Assembly (NCBI GenBank): GCA_024364735.1
Contig: JAGFNQ010000188.1
Coordinates: 190,870 to 254,869 of the forward strand
DNA from: Boesenbergia rotunda
Taxonomy: Eukaryota > Streptophyta > Magnoliopsida > Zingiberales > Zingiberaceae
Reading direction: 5' to 3'
Length of the DNA: 64,000 nucleotides
Shown: positions 11,604-22,895 of the stretch, in pieces
Layout: the number at the start of each line of letters is the position of its first letter
Position numbering within the stretch: position 1 is the stretch's first letter
Position numbers and translations under genes: made by a program
The notes under the pieces: generated by a model
Database searches by the model: none
Seen by the model: only the letters and a program-made list of their open reading frames with translations
What the model was told of the DNA's origin: nothing

Positions 11604-12112
11604 AGTGGTATCAAAACGGGTGGCTCAAATTTGGTGCAACTACCAATTTGAGAGTTTTTCGGATTTACGAAATTTTTTAGTTTTATTTCTTTTCTTTCTC
11701 GTTAATCGAGGTTGGTGCAACACCACTAGATCTTTTTTGCTTTTTATTTCAATTTTTCAATTTTGAATTCTTATTTTTTTCACCATAAGTCAGAATTGAT
11801 ATAAGGATCAATTTTTAAAAAATTGTCATAAATTTTTTTTATTATTTTAATTTTTTTCTCAAAATTCGTGCTACCTTAATTCAAATATTTTTTTTACTCT
11901 TATTTTTTCAACATTAATCAGATTTTAAAAAAAAAATATTTTCTAAAAAAAATTGTCACAAACTTTTTATTATTATTATTTTTATTATTCCACCACGAAA
12001 TTTGTGCAATATTTATTTTGGGCTATTTTTTCCCTTTCTCCCGCACTACTAATCCAAGGCCAAGTCTTGGTACAATTCTATTTTTTCTTTTTGTGTGCAA
12101 GATTTATCCTTA
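11604..12112 (+). other. S1 leader with altered primer-binding site
   Basis: TGGTATCAAAAC (11606-11617) stands where S2 and S3 have TGGTATCAGAGC; two G-to-A changes weaken the match to initiator tRNA-Met. The rest is an AT-rich leader with long T- and A-runs up to the gag ATG at 12113. It has one copy of the GTTAATCGAGGTTGGTGCAA segment that is triplicated in S2. Confidence 0.75.
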
Positions 12113-13099
12113 ATGGCCAATCAAGAATGGAACAGTGTTCGTCCGCCTCTATTCTCTGGCGAGAACTTCAAAACCTTGAAGGGTCTAATGGAATCCCACC
12201 TAAAGGCTCATCTAGATCTATGGATGATAATCCAAACGGGGTTTACAGTACCTACAGAAGATGGAATGTCGATCGCCTGGGATAAATTGGACGAACCAAC
12301 TCTGAGGAAGATCGAGGTAGATGCAAAGGCGACTGCAATACTACAATGTGGCCTAACCAATGAAGAATTGAAGCAGGTTGGATCCTTCAACTGTGCTAAA
12401 GAGATGTAGGAGAAGCTAATCAACCTACACGAAGAGAGCTCCGATATTGAGGTTCTTGAAGGTGTGATGTTTGAATCATCGGACGAATCAGACGAAGATC
12501 ACCTAAGCTATCTTGCACTCTCGGTCCAAGCACAAATAGCCGAGTCAGAGTCTGAACCCAAATCCGAAGCTGAATCGAAACCAGAAGATGAGTCTAGATC
12601 CGAGGCGGCAAGAATCAAGGTGGAGATTCCCAATAAGGAATCCAAAGGTAAAATTATAAATTCAAATTTTAAAAAACATGTAATTTGTTACACATGCAGG
12701 GAGAGAGGGCACTACAATAGTAAGTGTCCTACTCGTAAGATACGAACGGCACCACCGACGACGATAAAGGAACCAGTTCCAAAAGCACGAAAAGACAAAA
12801 GTCGCATCCAATGCTTCAAGTGCCAGGAGTTTGGGCATTATAAAGGTGAATGCACATATAGAAGAGCCAAAGATTCAGGACAACCGATCAATACGGGTAA
12901 CTTTAATTTACATCAAAATCCACTCTTTACCATGAATGCTGATAGTTTAATTAATCTCCCTTGGTCAAATTTAGATATGGATGCATGCTTAAATAACATA
13001 ATTAATTCATGCAAATTAATTAATTCAAACTTCAAAAAATTAAGACACGAAAATGAGACTTTGAAAAATAAAATTGAAATATTAAAAAAAACTAATTAA
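12113..13099 (+). pseudogene. S1 gag (short Sirevirus-type)
   Basis: The start MANQEWNS was chosen because the same ATG context recurs in S2 (18674). The UBN2-like N-terminus includes PPLFSGENF, MESHLKAHLDLWMIIQTGF and ATAILQCGL. An in-frame TAG (12407-12409) replaces the Trp of EMWEKL. After LINLHE the frame passes directly to an acidic segment (ESESEPKSEAESKPEDES), so the second half of the usual UBN2 domain is missing, as also in S2. Two CCHC knuckles follow (CYTCRERGHYNSKC, CFKCQEFGHYKGEC), then a C-terminal coiled-coil stretch (LRHENETLKNKIEILKK) and TAA at 13097. No protease follows. Apart from the one stop the frame is open. Confidence 0.8.
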
Positions 13100-13353
13100 T
13101 CTTGCTAACTTAGAAAATCCAGAAATTTCCCCTCATTATGATTTTACTTAAAGATTTTTTTTAAATTGTTATTCATAGGACTAGAAACGGTTAGATAAGG
13201 ACCCGATCTGATCGATACTTGAACAACCTAGTATTAGGACAAGGTTTGATGATAGTACGTTAGGGAAGCCTGTCTATGGAGTTAGGTAGGGTAAGGAGTA
13301 CCCTATTTGATCTTTTTGGTCCGGTGGAACTTGCCGAAGCTACCTCTCCAAAT
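13100..13353 (+). other. S1 post-gag non-coding segment
   Basis: Non-coding sequence homologous to 19860-20040 in S2 and 1473-1610 in E3, including AGTATTGGG-like and GATGATAGTACGTTAGGGAAGCC segments conserved in all three. In an autonomous Sirevirus the protease would begin here; nothing like it is present. Confidence 0.6.
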
Positions 13354-15626
13354 CCTAAGCTAGTAAGACCAATGTTTCTCAGAAAGTAATTTGAAAATAA
13401 AATTTCTTTAAAAGGCTTTGTCTAGGAAAGGGTTGTTGATCCAATAAGGCTACGGCCAAAGAAGGCCTCTGTGCCTCGCCAAGAACTGGAAGCTGATTAT
13501 TGTAACTTACTTTCAAATTGTCGTTTGTTAAACTTAAATCTAACACAAGCTTCAATCAAATCATAACTTTTAATTTAAATTCAAAAATAAAACTTAACGC
13601 ATCTCACAAAACAGTTAAGGATATCATGTTTTGTCACTTAGAAATGGGTGAGATGCTTAGGACCTAAAAGTTTAGTCCAACCCAACCAACCTTATAAACT
13701 GAATCGATTTCAAATTTCAGAACTTAAAATTTAATAAATACTTTTAAAATTCTAATTTAATTCAACTGAACAACTTTCAAAATTCAAATTTAACCCTCTT
13801 AATTAATTTTAAATTCCTCAAAAATCAAATTTAACTTTTTAAACTAAGATTTAATATTTCAAATCATCTTAGGACTCTTTTGTTCACTTACCTGAAATTT
13901 ATTCCTTTCTTTTGCCATTATACAAAGAAATTCTTTTAGGTAATCAAATTATTTTTGGTGGTCTTGCAAAAGTCACCTTGGGTATTATTTAGGATGTTTT
14001 TTTTTAAAATGTCTGCAGTCTGGGCTTTGATATTTATATATTTTTCGGGCTTAAGTTTTAAAAAAACTTCTTTTTTTTCTTAGAAATTATTTTAAATATT
14101 GAATTTCTCCTAAGCTAGTTAGACCAATGTTTCTCAGAAAGTAATTTGAAAATAAAATTTCCTTAAAAGGCTTTATCTAGGAAAGGGTTGTTAATCTAAT
14201 AAGGCTACGACCAAAGAAGGCCTCTGTGCCTCGCCAAGACCTGGAAGCCGATTATCGAAACTTACTTTCAAATTGACATTTGTTAAACTTGAATCTAACA
14301 CAAGCTTCAATCAAATCATAACTTTTAATTTAAATTAAAAATAAAACTTAACGCATCTCACAAAACAGTTAAGGATATCATGTTTTGTCACTTAGAAATG
14401 GGTGAGATGCTTAGGACCTAAAAGTTTAGTCCAACCCAACCAACCTTATAAACTAAATCGATTTCAAATTTCAGAACTTAAACTTTAATAAATACTTTTA
14501 AAATTCTAATTTAATTCAACTAAACAACTTTCAAAATTCAAATTTAACCCTCTTAATTAATTTTAAATTCCTCAAAAATCAAATTTAACTTTTTAAACTA
14601 AGATTTAATATTTCAAATCATCTTAGGACTCTTTTGTTCACTTACATGAAATTTATTCCTTTCTTTTGCCATTATAAAAGAAATTCTTTTAGGTAATCAA
14701 ATTATATTTGTTGGTCTTGCAAAAGTCACCTTGGGTATTATTTAGGAAGTTTTTTTTTTTTGAAAAACGTCTACAGTCCGGGCTTTGATATTTATATATT
14801 TTTTGGACTTAAGTTTTAAAAAAAACTTCTATTTTTTCTTGGAAATTATTTTAAATATTGAATTTCTCCTAAGCTAGTTAGACCAATGTTTCTCAGAAAG
14901 TAATTTGAAAATAAAATTTCTTTAAAAGGCTTTGTCTAGGAAAGGGTTGTTGATCCAATAAGGCTACGGCCAAAGAAGGCCTCTGTGCCTCGCCAAGAAC
15001 TGGAAGCTGATTATTGTAACTTACTTTCAAATTGTCGTTTGTTAAACTTAAATCTAACACAAGCTTCAATCAAATCATAACTTTTAATTTAAATTCAAAA
15101 ATAAAACTTAACACATCTCACAAAACAGTTAAGGATATCATGTTTTGTCACTTAGAAATGGGTGAGATGCTTAGGACCTAAAAGTTTGGTCTAACCCAAC
15201 CAACCTTATAAACTGAATCGATTTCAAATTTCAAAACTTAAACATTAATAAATACTTTTAAAATTCTAATTTAATTCAACTGAATAACTTTCAAAATTCA
15301 AATTTAACCATCTTAATTAATTTTAAATTCCTCAAAAATCAAATTTAACTTTTTAAACTAAGATTTAATATTTCAAATCATCTTAGGACTCTTTTGTTCA
15401 CTTACCTGAAATTTATTCCTTTCTTTTGCCATTATACAAAGAAATTCTTTTAGGTAATCAAATTATTTTTTTGGTCTTGCAAAAGTCACCTTGGGTATTA
15501 TTTAGGATGTTTTCTTTTTAAAAATATCTGCAGTCCGGGCTTTGATATTTATATATTTTTCAGACTTAAGTTTAAAAAAAACTTCTATTTTTTCTTAGAA
15601 ATCATTTTAAATATTGAATTTCTCCT
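13354..15626. repeat. Three tandem copies of a 755-bp non-coding unit (S1)
   Basis: Units start with CCTAAGCTAGT at 13354, 14109 and 14868 and are 755-760 bp long. Each contains a GGCTTTGTCTAGGAAAGGGTTG-like segment, a CATCTCACAAAACAGTTAAGG segment, GAAATGGGTGAGATGC, and a long AT-rich tail ending AATTTCTCC. S2 and E3 have a single diverged equivalent. Units 1 and 3 share variants (GCTACGGCC, AAGAACTGGAAGCTG) where unit 2 has GCTACGACC and AAGACCTGGAAGCCG. Confidence 0.85.
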
Positions 15627-16541
15627 TTTCAGTTCTCTATATTAACTTTGGCAAAAAGAAGAGAGAAATTATGGTTCAAATCATTAAAACAAAATAGTTT
15701 AAAAAAAAAAATTCTTCACTTTTTGTTTGAATCAAACCCTAAGACTCAGAAGAGGATTAACATGTGGTCAATAAGCCTCCTAGGACTGTGTCAGGTTTAG
15801 GGGGAGTTCAAATTAAAAGAAGAAGTTTAAAAATACTATGTTTTCAAATAATCACTATGTTTTTCAAAAATTATGCTTTACAAAAATCATAATCACTCAT
15901 GTTTTTCGAAAACTATGCTATCATATATCATTCAAATACTCAGTTTTTCGAAATGTTAATACTTCAAAATTCATTTTAAGAATTGTGGTTGATTCCCTTT
16001 TTATTTTGACAAACCCTAAAGACACAAGGAAGTCTTTTTCATGATCTTCAAGGACTCCTAGGAAGTGTCAAAGTTAGGGGAGTCTAAATCGAAAGAAATT
16101 ATTTCTGACAATTATTTTTCAAAATAATTTGAATCAAACCTTAAGACTTAGAGGAAGATCGCTTGTAGTCAACAAGTTTCCTAGGACTAGGTCAAGCTTA
16201 GGGGGAGATTAAATTTAAAAAATTATTGAACATTTTTCAAAATTATATGTTTTCATGCACTGCACTTTTAAAATCCTTTCGAAAATATAAATAATTTTTC
16301 TTTCAAACTACTATCCTTTTAAATCATTTTGCTTATATATACCATCACTTTCAAAATTTTGCTTGACTTTGGAATACTTTTAAAATCTTTGTAGAATACT
16401 TTTGAAAATAATACTTACTTGACTTTGAAAAATTTTCAAGGACACTTAAGGAAATATTCTTGTAGTTAACAAGGTTTCCTATGATTGAGTCAGACTAGAA
16501 AAGAAACCAAGTCATGTAAAGTATTATGTTCTCAAAATAAC
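15627..16541 (+). other. S1 3' internal region up to S2, with hairpin/polypurine modules
   Basis: Non-coding and AT-rich. Modules of the E3 type occur at about 15726-15805, 16004-16085, 16128-16212 and 16419-16510, three of them ending in AGGGGGAG or AGGGGAG. The CTTGT-AGTCA-ACAAG hairpin is intact at about 16160-16180. S2 is inserted at 16541/16542. Confidence 0.7.
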
Positions 16542-17912
16542 TGTTGGTGCAGAAGCACCATATCGAACCTTGTTTTGATATTGGTAAAGGATTCAAAGTT
16601 AAGTATTATTTGTGATCTAATAAAGTTACTCAAGTGTGCAAGAAAGTCCTAATTAATCTAGGCAAGACGTCCTGGCCGTGGGCTGGGCAACTAAGTCCTG
16701 ACATAAGGTTGGGCAATAAGTCCTGGTCGTGGACTGAGCACTAAGTCCTGGTCGTGGACTGGGCACTAAGTCCTGGCCGAGGGCTGGGCACCGAAGACCT
16801 GGTTCGAGGAATTGGGTACTAAGACCTGGTCGAGGGCTGGGTACCGAAGACCTTGTTCGAGGAATTGAGCACCAAGACCTGGCCGAGGGTTGGGCACAAA
16901 GACCTGGTTAAAGGGATTGGGCAAAAGTCCAACTGGAGGAGCCGGTTGGCAAAAGGTAAACTCTCCTAAGAGGAGTAGGTGAGGACGCGTTCCCCGTCGA
17001 GGGAACAATAGGCGTCGGTTCGACCTAGGGTTCCATTTGGGAGACCCAAAGTTAGAATCAAGACAGCTACGACTGTAAAGATAGACTAATATTCTTGCCT
17101 TGTTTGTTTTGGAACTAACCTTGGATGCAGGGACCAAAGGAGTGTGTTTATGCAGCTTAAACACCCCAAAGAAGAGGGGCAGGCAGCTGGGCTAGGCGCC
17201 CGGGTGGTCCCGGGCACCCAAGGACAAAGCTAAACAAGCAAAAAGCAAGAATCGCTTCAAAACAACACTGGGCTAGGCGCCCGGGAGGTCCCCGGCGCCC
17301 AAGGTCAAAGCCAAAAAGGAGTCGAAGCAAATCAGCCATGAAGCCACCGAACCCAGTCAACCTAGGCGCCGAGGAGGTCCTGGGCGCCCCAGTCAGCTCC
17401 AGAGGCCGATTCAGAGGGGATAAGCGCTGACCGAGCTGCGGATGTGGTTTCTCCAATCTGAAGGCACATGTCTGTCACCCCCGATGTCCCAGGTGCCCCC
17501 AAGAGCACTCGACCCCAAGGCTTCAAAAACACAACTTTCCAACGCCTCTAAGCTTTTCATTCAAGCGCTCTGCTCCGGCAAACTCGGATCTCGAGACTCT
17601 AGCGCCGACGACGACCCTCTGCTCCGACGTACGATCCACACCGGGTGTCGGTAACGAAAGTGTATTTATTTACTTACTGCACTATTCTTGTATTAAATCT
17701 ATAAACCTTTGCGCGAATATAGAATTGCCCGCAGTAAACGGTCAAGGACCGTGGGCCTTGGAGTAGGAGCCGACCGCGACTCCGAACCAAGTAAAAATAC
17801 TTGTGTTCCTTGTGTGTTTGTTTTTAATTCCGCTGCATATTTTCTCTTAGTCTTACCCGAAAAGATTTTCACGATATTCACCCCCCCCTCTATCGTGTTT
17901 CTCGATCCAACA
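16542..17912 (+). mobile_element. S2 5' LTR (TATA box deleted)
   Basis: The 1371-bp LTR runs from TGTTGGTGCA to GATCCAACA and is organised like S1. Where S1 and the S2 3' LTR read GCACTATAAAAGGG-type sequence, this LTR reads AGAGCACTCGACCCC (17502-17516), so the TATA box and about a dozen bases are missing. The wobble-compatible hairpin CCAACTGG-AGGAG-CCGGTTGG is near 16928-16948. Confidence 0.9.
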
Positions 17913-18673
17913 AGTGGTATCAGAGCGGGGTAGCTCAAATTTGGTTCAACCACCAATTTGAGAGTTTTTTTCGGAGTTTACAAAATTTTATTTCTTTTCT
18001 TTCTCGTTAATCGAGGTTGGTGCAACACCACTCGATCTTTTTCTTTTTTTTATAAATAATATTTGTGCGTGGGTTTATAAATAATATTTGTGCGTGAGTT
18101 TTTTTTCGGAGTTTATAAAATTTTATTTCTTTTCTTTCTCGTTAATCGAGGTTGGTGCAACACTACTCGATCTTTTTCATTTTATTTATAAATAATATTT
18201 GTGCGTGGGTTTATAAATAATATTTGTGCGTGAGTTTTTTTTCGGAGTTTACAAAATTTTATTTCTTTTCTTTCTCGTTAATCTAGGTTGGTGCAACACC
18301 ACTCGATCTTTCTCGTTAATCTACGTCTTTTTCAATTTTGAATCTTCATCTTTTCACCATTTATTAGAGTTGATAAAACGATAAATTTTTAAAAATTTGT
18401 CATAAAATTTTTTTATTATTATTTTAATTTTTTTTCTCGAAATTCATGCTACCCTAATTCGAGCAATCCTTTTAACTCCTAATTTTTTCATTAATCAGAA
18501 TATTCATTTTCAAAAATTTTGTCTCGAACTTTTTATTATTTTATCATTATTTTTACCTCAAAATTCGTGCAACGCCTTTTTGTGCTAGTTCTTTTTTTCC
18601 CTCCCGCACTACTAATCCAAGACCATGTCTTGGTACATTTTGTTAAACCTTTTGTGTACAAGGTTTAAACTAA
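17913..18673 (+). other. S2 leader with PBS and a 135-bp triple repeat
   Basis: The intact primer-binding site TGGTATCAGAGC starts at 17915. A unit of about 135 bp beginning GAGTTTTTTT starts at 17961, 18096 and 18232 and contains TTTCTCGTTAATC and GGTTGGTGCAACAC; a smaller TTTATAAATAATATTTGTGCGTG unit is doubled between them. The rest is AT-rich leader up to the gag ATG. Confidence 0.75.
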
Positions 18674-19858
18674 ATGGCCAACCAAGAATGGAACAAAAAC
18701 CCGTCCACCGCTCTTCCCTGGCGAAAATTTCAATTCTTGGAGAAGTCAAATGGAGTCCCATCTAAAGGCCCACATGAACTTATGGATGATCATCCAAACG
18801 GGATTCTCTCTTCCCGTAGAGGATGAGTTATCAATCGAGTGGGACAAACTGGATGAACAAACCCTCAACCAAATCGAGACCGATGCGAGGGCAACTGCAA
18901 TCCTACAATGTGGCCTAACCAAGGTGCAACTCAAACTAGTAGGTCCATTCAGATGTGCTAGAGAGATTTGGGAAAATTGATCAACATTCATCAAGAGATC
19001 TCAGATGAAAAAGAAGATCAGGTAAGTTATCTTGCACTCTCGGTCCAAGCACAGACAGCCGAGTCTGAGTCTAAACCCGAATCCAATGTCGAAATCGAAC
19101 CAGAATCAGACGATGAATTGACTGAGATGGTAAACGATTTCAAATTCTTTTCAAAATTAAAATTAAATAATCAAACAGATACTGTAATGGTCGAGGAAGG
19201 TGTAAATTCTATTGCAGGGAAAACTCCAAAAGAATAACCAAAGAAGGAGCTTCAACCAGTACCCCAGTCCGACTCAGACACGGAATCAGAAGATGAGTCT
19301 AGATCCGAGACGGCAAGAATCAAGGGGGAGTTTCCCAATAAGGAATCAAAAGGTAAATTTGTAAATTCAAATTTGAAAAATTATGTAATTTGTTACACAT
19401 GCAGGGAGAGAGGACACTACAAAAGTAGGTGTCCTACTCGTAAGATACGAACGACACCATCGACGGCAACAAAGGTACCAGTTCCAAAAGCACGAAAGGA
19501 CAAAAGTCGCATCCAATGCTTCAAGTGCCAGGAGTTTGGGCATTACAAAGATGAATGCACGAATAGAAGAGCCAAAGATTCAGGGCAACCTATCAATACA
19601 GGTAACTTTAATTTATATCAAAATCCACTCTTTACCATGAATACTGATAGTTTAATTAATCTCCCTTGGTCAAATTGAGATATGGATGCATGCTTAAATA
19701 ACATAATTAATTCATGCAAATTAATTAATTCAAACTTTAGAAAAGTAAGACATGAAAATGAGACTTTGAAAATTAAAATTGATATACTAGAAAAACTAAT
19801 TAATAATCTTGCTAACTTAGAAAATCTAGAAATTTCCCCTCATTATAATTTTACTTAG
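18674..19858 (+). pseudogene. S2 gag (frameshifted)
   Basis: The start MANQEWN matches S1. Frame changes near the N-terminus and near 18970, an in-frame TAA at 19235-19237 and a TGA at 19676-19678 break it. Recognisable parts are MESHLKAHMNLWMIIQTGF (UBN2-like), an acidic segment longer than in S1 (including DELTEMVNDFKFFSKLKLNN), two CCHC knuckles (CYTCRERGHYKSRC and CFKCQEFGHYKDEC, about 19388-19560) and a coiled coil (ETLKIKIDILEKLINNLANL). It ends with TAG at 19856. The second half of UBN2 is missing as in S1, so that deletion predates their split. Confidence 0.8.
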
Positions 19859-22800
19859 CTTTTTATGCTTGGAATTAGAATTGGATAGTTTAAGGACAGA
19901 CGGTTTAATTAAAATTTGAACAACATAGTATTGGGTGGTGGTGAGATGATAGTACGTTAGGGAAGCCTTTCTAATAAGGTCAAGTATACACTACTTGGTC
20001 TGTTTAGTCTGGTGGAACTAGCCGAAGCTACCGATCCAAGATCCAAACTAGTTAGACCAAAATCCTTCAAGGAGTAACTTGAAGATGAATTTTCTATAAA
20101 AGACTTTGTCAAGGAAAGGGTTGATGATCCAATAAGGCTACGACCAAAGAAGGCCTAGTGTCTCGCCAAGACCTGGAAGCCAATTATAGAAAATCAAATT
20201 AACTTTACTATTGTCAGATTTGAATATAACACAAATTTTAAGTAAATCTTAGATTTATCACTAATTCAAAGATAAAAATAAAACATCTCACAAAACAGAT
20301 AAGGCAACCTGTTTTATCATGCAGAACTAGGTGAGATGTCTAGGATATAATAATGTAGTTCAATACTTTTTTAAAATCAATTCAATTCTTTCCAAAATTA
20401 ATTCTAAATTAACTCTATATGTTTTCGGCTCAACATTTTTGAAAAATTGAATTTCATTTGTTTTCAAAATCAACTCATCAAACTAAGTCATGATTGAATT
20501 ATAGTAAGACCTAGGACTTGATTAGGTCAAAAACCACGTCAACACAGTCAACCCTAGTCAACATAGTCAAACATGGATAACACTGAAATCCCTTAAGGCA
20601 CTTAGATAAAGTTAGACGATGTCGGATACAGGGGGAGCCTTTTTTAATATCTTTCCAAAAATTTAGATTTTTCAAAAACCTTATGCTCTAAAATTTAGTA
20701 TCATCTCAAAATAAGGTTTTCAAAAATTTGATTAAAAAACCTTCATATATTACTATCTCTTTGAAAAATTATTATCATTTCAAAATGGTTTTCGAAAAAT
20801 TGTGCTTTACAAAAATCATAATCACTCATGTTTTTCGAAAACTATGCTATCATTTCAAAATATGTCTTTCAAATACTCAGTTTTTTGAAATATTAATACT
20901 TCAAAATTCATTTTAAGAATTGTGCTTGATTCCCTTTTGATTTTGACAAACCCTAAAGACACTAGGAAGGTCCACTTCATGATCTATAAGGACTCCTAGG
21001 ATGTGTTAAATTTAGGGGGAGTCTGAATCAAAAGAAGAATTTCTGAAAAAATTTTATTGGTAATTATCTATTTTTGAAATTATTAGATAATTTCTTTGAT
21101 TTGAACTGAACCCTAAAGACCTAGAGGAAGAGTGCTTGTGGTTAACAAGCTTCCTAGGACTGGGTCAAGTTTTCGAAAAAAGAATTATTGAATATTTTTC
21201 AAAATTATATATTTTCATGCACTGCACTTTTAAAATCCTTTTGAAAACTTAAATAATTTTTCTTTCAAAATACTATCATGTAAAATCATTTTGCTTATAT
21301 ATACCATCACTTTCAAAATTTTACGTGACTTTGGAATACTTTTAAAATCTATTTAGAACACTTCTAAAAATAATACGTACTTGACTTTGGAAAATTTTCC
21401 AGGACACTTAGGGAAATGCCCTTATAATTAACAAGGTTTCTTAGGATTGTGTCAGACTGGAAAAGAAACCAAGGCAAGTAAAGTATTATGTTTTCAAAAT
21501 AATATTAAAATTTTACTTAAAATATTATGTTCAAAAATACTTATATTTTCAAAAAAAAATGCACTGAGAAATCATTCAAAAGTACTTCTATTTTTCAAAA
21601 TATAATGTTTTCAAAAGTACTAATACTTTTCAAGGCAATAGTGTTCTAAGTCCGTGAATTTTCTAAAAAGACTTGCCTACAAATACAAAATATTTTTTCA
21701 ATACTTTTCAAAGTGGAGTTTTATTGGTGCAATTTAAAGCTTTTTGCTATACTTTCAAGAATTATACTAAGTATTTTTATGTTTTCAAAACACATAGGCT
21801 CTGATACACAGAGTTCTTCCTTAAAACATCTTACAAAATATGATTTTCAAAAGTTTTTTATTGATATATGGCCAAGGGGGAGAGAAAGGAAGAAAGAGAG
21901 AAAATTTTTTTACAGTGAATTGCTAAGTGCTTCAAAAATTTTAAGTGCTTCAAAAAGTTCTAAGTGCTTTCAAAACTTTCTAAGTGCATATTTTCCTGAA
22001 AATACTTTTAAGTAAAATTTTCATTAGTAAACAAAATTTGTCTGAGCACAATTCCTCTAAGTGTGCAAATTTTTTTTGGTAAACAAATTTTTTTCCTAAT
22101 TCTCAAAGTTGAAACTTTTTTTAAAGAAAATTTGCTTCAAAATTTTGCCTAAAAATTCTTTTTGCAAAGCCTTTTAAGTAAAAGTTGTTTAACAAAATTT
22201 AGGCTTGCAAAACTTTTCAAAATGAAAAATTGTCCAAGTATAATAAGTTTCTTATGCAAAGACTTTTACTCTATTTTTTCAAAAATACTTTGTCAAAAAC
22301 TTAGAAGTTTTTCAAAATACTTTTCAAAACTGAACTTAGAATTATTTCTTTCAAAAGCAATGAACGTTTTCATACTTAGAACCTTTTTCAAGAGTTAACA
22401 AAAAATCTTTCAAACTGAAAAATTGTATGTTTCTTTTAAAAAGCTTCAAAGGGGAAATTTCAAATCAGGGGGATCTTTATGCAATGTTTCAACGTTGCAA
22501 GGTTTTGTAACATGTTTTGTTTGAAAACTATTTGTTGAAAAAGTTGTGAACTTCTTTACTTAAATTTATTTTGATAAAAGTCAAAACTCTCTATTAAAAA
22601 TCGTGTTCACTCATGTATGTTTTTGATATATGTTAAAGGGGGAGGAAAGGTCAAAGTTAAGTATTTTATAACACAAGTATTCAGGGTTTTAGGGGGAGTA
22701 TGAGAAATAAAGGATTTCTTTACAAATCTATTCAGGATTTTAGGGGGAGTATGAGAAATAAAGGATTTCTTTTCAAATCTACATTTATTCTGTTCATAAC

Positions 22801-22895
22801 TGTTATACATCATTGATTGTTACTTTCTTTTCTTATCAGTTATAAGTTTTTCCTTAACTTTGAATTGTGTTGTCATAAATCAAAAAGGGGGAGAT
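19859..22895 (+). other. S2 internal region without pol
   Basis: About 3 kb of AT-rich DNA without any retrotransposon enzyme domain. It holds the single-copy equivalent of the S1 755-bp unit (from about 20040), hairpin modules at 20940-21018, 21097-21175 and 21378-21478, long TTTTCAAAA arrays (21500-22450), two direct copies of a TTTTAGGGGGAGTATGAGAA-type segment (near 22685 and 22738), and the polypurine tract AAAAAGGGGGAGAT at the 3' LTR. Short ORFs here are low-complexity. Confidence 0.75.
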
